Positions 60,028 through 64,000 of a stretch of 64,000 nucleotides of DNA are shown in pieces. The stretch is from Cynocephalus volans. Its lineage: Eukaryota; Chordata; Mammalia; Dermoptera; Cynocephalidae. Position numbers and translations under genes: made by a program. The stretch spans positions 65,271,852 through 65,335,851 of the forward strand of contig NC_084463.1 of assembly GCF_027409185.1 (NCBI RefSeq). Reading direction: 5' to 3'. Positions within the stretch are counted from its first letter, which is position 1. Every line of letters starts with the position of its first letter. The notes under the pieces are model-generated. The model ran no database searches, had not been told where the DNA came from, and was given only the letters and a program-made list of their open reading frames with translations.

Positions 60028-60644
60028 GTTGGTGAAAATGGAAGTCAGCATTTATGGAAGACCAGTGACTTGAGCAGAGATGTTAGGCTAACCCATTTCT
60101 CCAGTAAACCTGAAGGACCTTGGCCAGACTAAAACCATTTCAAAGACTCAAATTTACTGATGGGTTTTCAAAGATGAGATTGAAGGAATGGAATGTGGGA
60201 AATGAAAAACAGAAGGGAGATGGATATGAGCTGTGGGGGTTCCATACAAGGAGCCAAGTGCAGGTCTTGCCAAGCCTCCATCTGGTTTCTGTTCCCATCC
60301 TTGCTGTTATCTTGGGGTCATGCAGGATTTTGATTTGCCTTGAGGTGGAGTCAGCATAGCTTTATTGATGTCTTCCTTGGTTTCTCAGGGTGTGGGTAAT
60401 ATGTGACTGGTGGCAAGTTTACAACCCCAGGCTGACTGGAAAGCAACTTTACATTCACATAAATAATGTCATGTTGTCCCCTAACCAAGGTTGAAAATAA
60501 CAAATAACCTTGGGAAAAAAAGGAACTCAGAGAAATGCATGCTAATAAAAAACAAACAAACAAACAAACAGTGACCTTTTAAAATCTTTTAGAGCCCATA
60601 GGATTTGGGGTCCCAACATGACTTCAGTCCTGCTCATTCCAACA
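60028..60644 (-). mobile_element. ERV LTR with adjoining leader (fossil)
   Basis: A 617-bp LTR with TG...CA ends and a polyadenylation-like AATAAAGC, reading on the minus strand. About 200 bp of leader-like sequence follow it at 59830-60027, with repeats of a 'ttttggtgagcc'-type unit. The element is broken and old. Confidence 0.65.
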
Positions 60645-62829
60645 TCTTCCACACTATCAATAGTTCCTTCCATTTCTGTGGAACAGAAACAACTCACTTA
60701 CTGCTTCTAGTTGAGTCAGGTTGAAGAAAGGGTTAATTTGGAATGGAACTATTTGACATGATGGAGGGCACAGTTCTTGGTACTGGACTGGAGTGGTGGA
60801 GGGATGAAGGACATTTGTTTATTGTCTTATTAATTGATTGGTAACAGGTACCTTACCCAGAATTACCAGGCTATACATTAATTGGTACATCAATGATTTT
60901 TAACAAGTTACATGAATCCTTTGTTTAGAAACAGGATGTCTCATCAAAATTATGCCCCCACCACCTTCAAGGCTATGAGTACTTTTAAAGAACTGCTTGT
61001 GTAGATAAAACATCATTTCCCTCTTTTTGATCAAAACATTTCTCATGAAACCATTGATGATCAATTGCATGACTGAAAAAGTCTTACTTTTCTTTGTGTT
61101 GATCCCTCAGTGCTGGGGAGGCTCATACCCAGGTAGACTGATCCCTTGGTCCTGGGAAAGCTTATTCCCAGGTAGTCATGTCCCACATTGGGGGGAAAGA
61201 TGAAACAGCAGTTAGGCCAAATCAAGGCAACAGAAAGAGCAACAGAAAGTGGGGTCAGGAACTTAAAAGAGACATGCTATTCTACAACTGATGTTTTCCA
61301 ATTGTATCCTATTACAAAGACAAAGCAAAATCTTATTGAACTTATGCAAATATTGCCATAAAAATCGCAAGGACACTCACAATCACTTTCCAAATTTTGG
61401 AGAAATTAAATAGGGAGAAAAGGCAAATGTTTCTATCTTTGTTCATATAAGTATAATTTACCAAATTGCTGTAAGTTATACATAGCTTAAGTGACAAAAT
61501 TTCCTTAAATCTGGAAAACAAAACATTTAAGTAAAGAACCAACAATGAGAAATGCAAAACATTATGTTCATTAGTTATTTAACTGTATATAATTAATTTT
61601 TGCTTTGCTTGATCTTGATTAGCAGTTTTATATACTGATCACATTTCTTATTAGAGATCTGAAAAACTTTTCTTCTTGTTCTTAAAGATATTTGAAAGCT
61701 GTGTTTAAGAGTACTTGTTACAGTTCTTTCCATGAATCTAATTGAAGATGCCTTTAGAGAAAAATCAAAATATCTTGCAATTTTACTAAGAACAGATCAA
61801 TTCTTCAAGAAAACCTTGTTCAAAGATAGGGGAAATTTAGTTCTGTATTAGTGTCTTGTAATATCAAAATAATTCTCTTCTAATTATAGCCAACTTAATC
61901 ACACAAAATTATTTCATAAATTTCCCCTTCACAAACCATTACTAAGATGTACTCAGACATTTGCACCACATGCTTTTAGACTTTCAGTTCTGTCCTATAA
62001 GTCCTCTTTCCTAAATAACCCATCATTTTCCTTTAGGACAAAAGTTCACTACACAAGAAGCTTTCTTACACATAGCTTTCTTCACATCTCTCTTCTCCTA
62101 CTTACTTGTTCCTTTCTAGCAACAATATTAAATTAGCCTCATTTATCTAAAAAGTGCATAATCAAAAATCATTCTGTTTTAGGCTGGGTTTAAAACTTAA
62201 ATTTTAAAAACCTCTAAAAGAGATGAATATAATCCTCTTTGACCAGTAAACCCAGGCAAAAATGTACGCTGATAATTCTGAAGACATTTGTCATAGCAGT
62301 CTGATTAAAAAAAAAAAAAATAGCTTTCTAATCTTTTTTTTTTCTTCAGTTTCTGTTTTTTTTACTCTTCTAATTTTTTTTCTTCAGTTTCAGTTTCAAA
62401 TGACTTTAGGGTTAAATTCTCAAGTATTTACATATAGCTAGGAGTGGGTGAATTGTATAAGAAAAACAAAGTATCCAAGTGGCCTTGATTCTTTTAATAG
62501 GTTTCTCTTAAACAGTAAGTTTCTGTCTTAACTCTTGCAGAACTGTGTGCACAGATAGACAAATTTTCTCCAGAGACTTAGCCAATTATAGCTGTCAAGA
62601 TCATAGTTTGTTTCTCAAACTTGCCAAGAGAAACTCACAAAAAAAAAAAATTCTTTTTAGTCATTGGATTTTTAATGATCAAATGGTACAAACGTAGTTA
62701 GTTATTCAAAACCAAACAGACAGAGCTTTCCCAAATAAACAAACAAAATGCTGGCTTCGGTATCCTCGAGTCATTTCTCACATCCAAAATGTTACCTTTA
62801 ACAACAACAACAAAAATAGTGTAGAACTC
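60645..62829. other. No gene recognised; between two ERV remnants
   Basis: Possibly decayed retroviral interior because LTR-related remnants lie on both sides. No motif supports this directly. Confidence 0.35.
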
Positions 62830-63420
62830 CCAGTGAGACTTAGCAGCTCAGAGCCTGTCAATCCCTTACTAGAGCTGCCTTCCTTCACCAAACAAAAGGC
62901 AGAGAATTGGTGGTTAACACCACTGCTGCAAAATCAGAAGAAGTCTCAAAAAATCCCATCCATGGGGTTTCCCTACCACAGGCAGCTGGCACCCATGGGT
63001 GGACCCAGCCTCACTCCCACGGCATGAACAGGTAAGCCCTAGCTTGCTCCTGCTGCCAACTGCTCTGTTCATTGCGGGGCTAGGCCACCGGGAGCACTCA
63101 GCTCCTGGCTTGGCTCACCAAAATTTGTTACCAGGAACAAGTCTGGCTGCTTCCCCCAAACAAAAATCCTGGCTTGGCTTGCCAAAATCTGTTACTCCAG
63201 GACATTCAGCTCCTGGTTGAGGCTCGCCAAAGTCTTGTTACCAAAACCAAGTCAGGTTTCCTGCACCCTAACAAAGCAAGCCACCTGAAAGTCAAATGTT
63301 GTGGAAAATGGTAGTCAGATTTTATTCAGGAATACCGGGGACCAGAGGAGAGATATTAGGCTAACCCGTCTCTCTGGTAAACCTGAAAAAGACCAGCCAG
63401 AGTAAAACAATCTGTTCTTA
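62830..63420 (-). mobile_element. ERV LTR end and leader (fossil)
   Basis: 63297-63420 matches the end of the 60028-60644 LTR. 63040-63296 matches the leader at 59830-60027, including three copies of the 'ttttggtgagcc' unit, and leader-like text continues to about 62830. Only a remnant is left. Confidence 0.6.
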
Positions 63421-63771
63421 GTACCTAGCATGAATGATTAATAAATAAGCAATGAAATAATCCAAGAATGAATTCAGAATCATTATTCATAGTACTAAAA
63501 ATATATTTGCAGACTGAAAGGCAGAACATCTCAAATCATGGTGGCAATCCTCACAAATTACCTTAAATATGTATAAATTTAAATTGGTCATCTAGAGTTA
63601 TTTCAGGGAGTCCCATATGAAGCTTAGACCAAAAGTATTTTTTTGTCATTCTCAGCCTGCAATTTAGATAGGATTGCTACTGATTGCCTGTTCTCTACAG
63701 TAACTGGCTTATTTAGGTGTTATTATTATCATTAATTTATGTTGAGATTCTCTGATTCATAGTTAAGAACT

Positions 63772-63962
63772 GTTTACATTTGGGACTCATAATTCTTTGT
63801 TGGGGGTTGTGGGGGGGTGATGCTGGCTATGCCGTGTAGGATTTGAGCCAAATCCCTGTCTCTACCCTTAGATATCGGTACTAACTATCATTTGTGACAA
63901 CCAAAACTGTTTCCAAACATCAATAAATATTCCCTGGAGGGAAAAATTACCCCCAGTTGAAA
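63772..63962. mobile_element. MER5A-like hAT remnant
   Basis: 'cataattctttgttgggggt', 'gtgacaaccaaaactgtttc' and 'aaattacccccagttga' match the MER5A consensus as I remember it. It has no coding capacity. Confidence 0.7.
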
Positions 63963-64000
63963 TCTTTTCCATAGAATTGGAAAAAAATACATATGATATA

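Noticed and set aside
1-64000. CRISPR array, operon or bacterial system
   Set aside because: Introns, LINEs, SINEs and LTRs show mammalian nuclear DNA. No spaced repeat array was seen.

Overview
This is a stretch of nuclear DNA from a placental mammal. It is AT-rich, has few genes and is full of interspersed repeats. Five tRNA-derived SINEs share the motifs 'gtggctcact', 'gctgataac' and 'ccggtca', there are lineage-specific MST-like MaLR LTRs, and no Alu or B1 element was seen. That combination fits a colugo (Dermoptera, CYN-type SINEs) best. A bat with a related tRNA SINE is the main alternative. The species call is inference.

Genes. (1) 4616-11256, minus strand: a six-exon TRIM gene of the TRIM43/49/64/77 group (RING, B-box, coiled coil, PRY-SPRY). 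Every splice site is intact, but the 231-bp coiled-coil exon is 2 bp short, so the frame breaks and it is probably a recent pseudogene. (2) 43060-44274, minus strand: an intact single-exon UBTFL1 (404 codons, two HMG boxes, acidic-serine tail). In human, UBTFL1 lies in the TRIM49/TRIM64/TRIM77 cluster at 11q14.3, so the window looks like the orthologous block. (3) 45626-46955, plus strand: a processed PHB2 pseudogene with an 11-bp target-site duplication.

LINE-1. A full-length L1 (36069-42877, plus strand) sits between exact 17-bp duplications just downstream of UBTFL1. It has a CpG-rich 5' UTR starting with a YY1 site, an ORF1 with one homopolymer frameshift near its start, an intact 1275-codon ORF2 with all the catalytic residues I checked, and a G-rich 3' UTR. 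A second, 5'-truncated copy of the same young type lies at 50894-51319. Older or truncated L1s lie at 15400-16010, 17325-18004 (twin-primed), 18125-19509, 53277-53770 (twin-primed), 54206-57115 and 57508-57624.

Fossil retroviral LTRs. Two solo MST-like LTRs have clean ends and 5-bp duplications (319-728 and 55449-55851, the latter inside an L1). A third MST-like LTR is at 14451-14855. There is a complete LTR-internal-LTR MaLR at 22310-24758, MLT1-like LTRs at 26388, 47636 and 52548, and other LTRs at 2398, 19640, 34328, 60028 and 63297. DNA-transposon remnants are a hAT-type element at 17163-19535 split by two L1 insertions, a MER5A at the right edge, and an unassigned repeat near 21440. Most of the rest is AT-rich DNA in which I recognise nothing.
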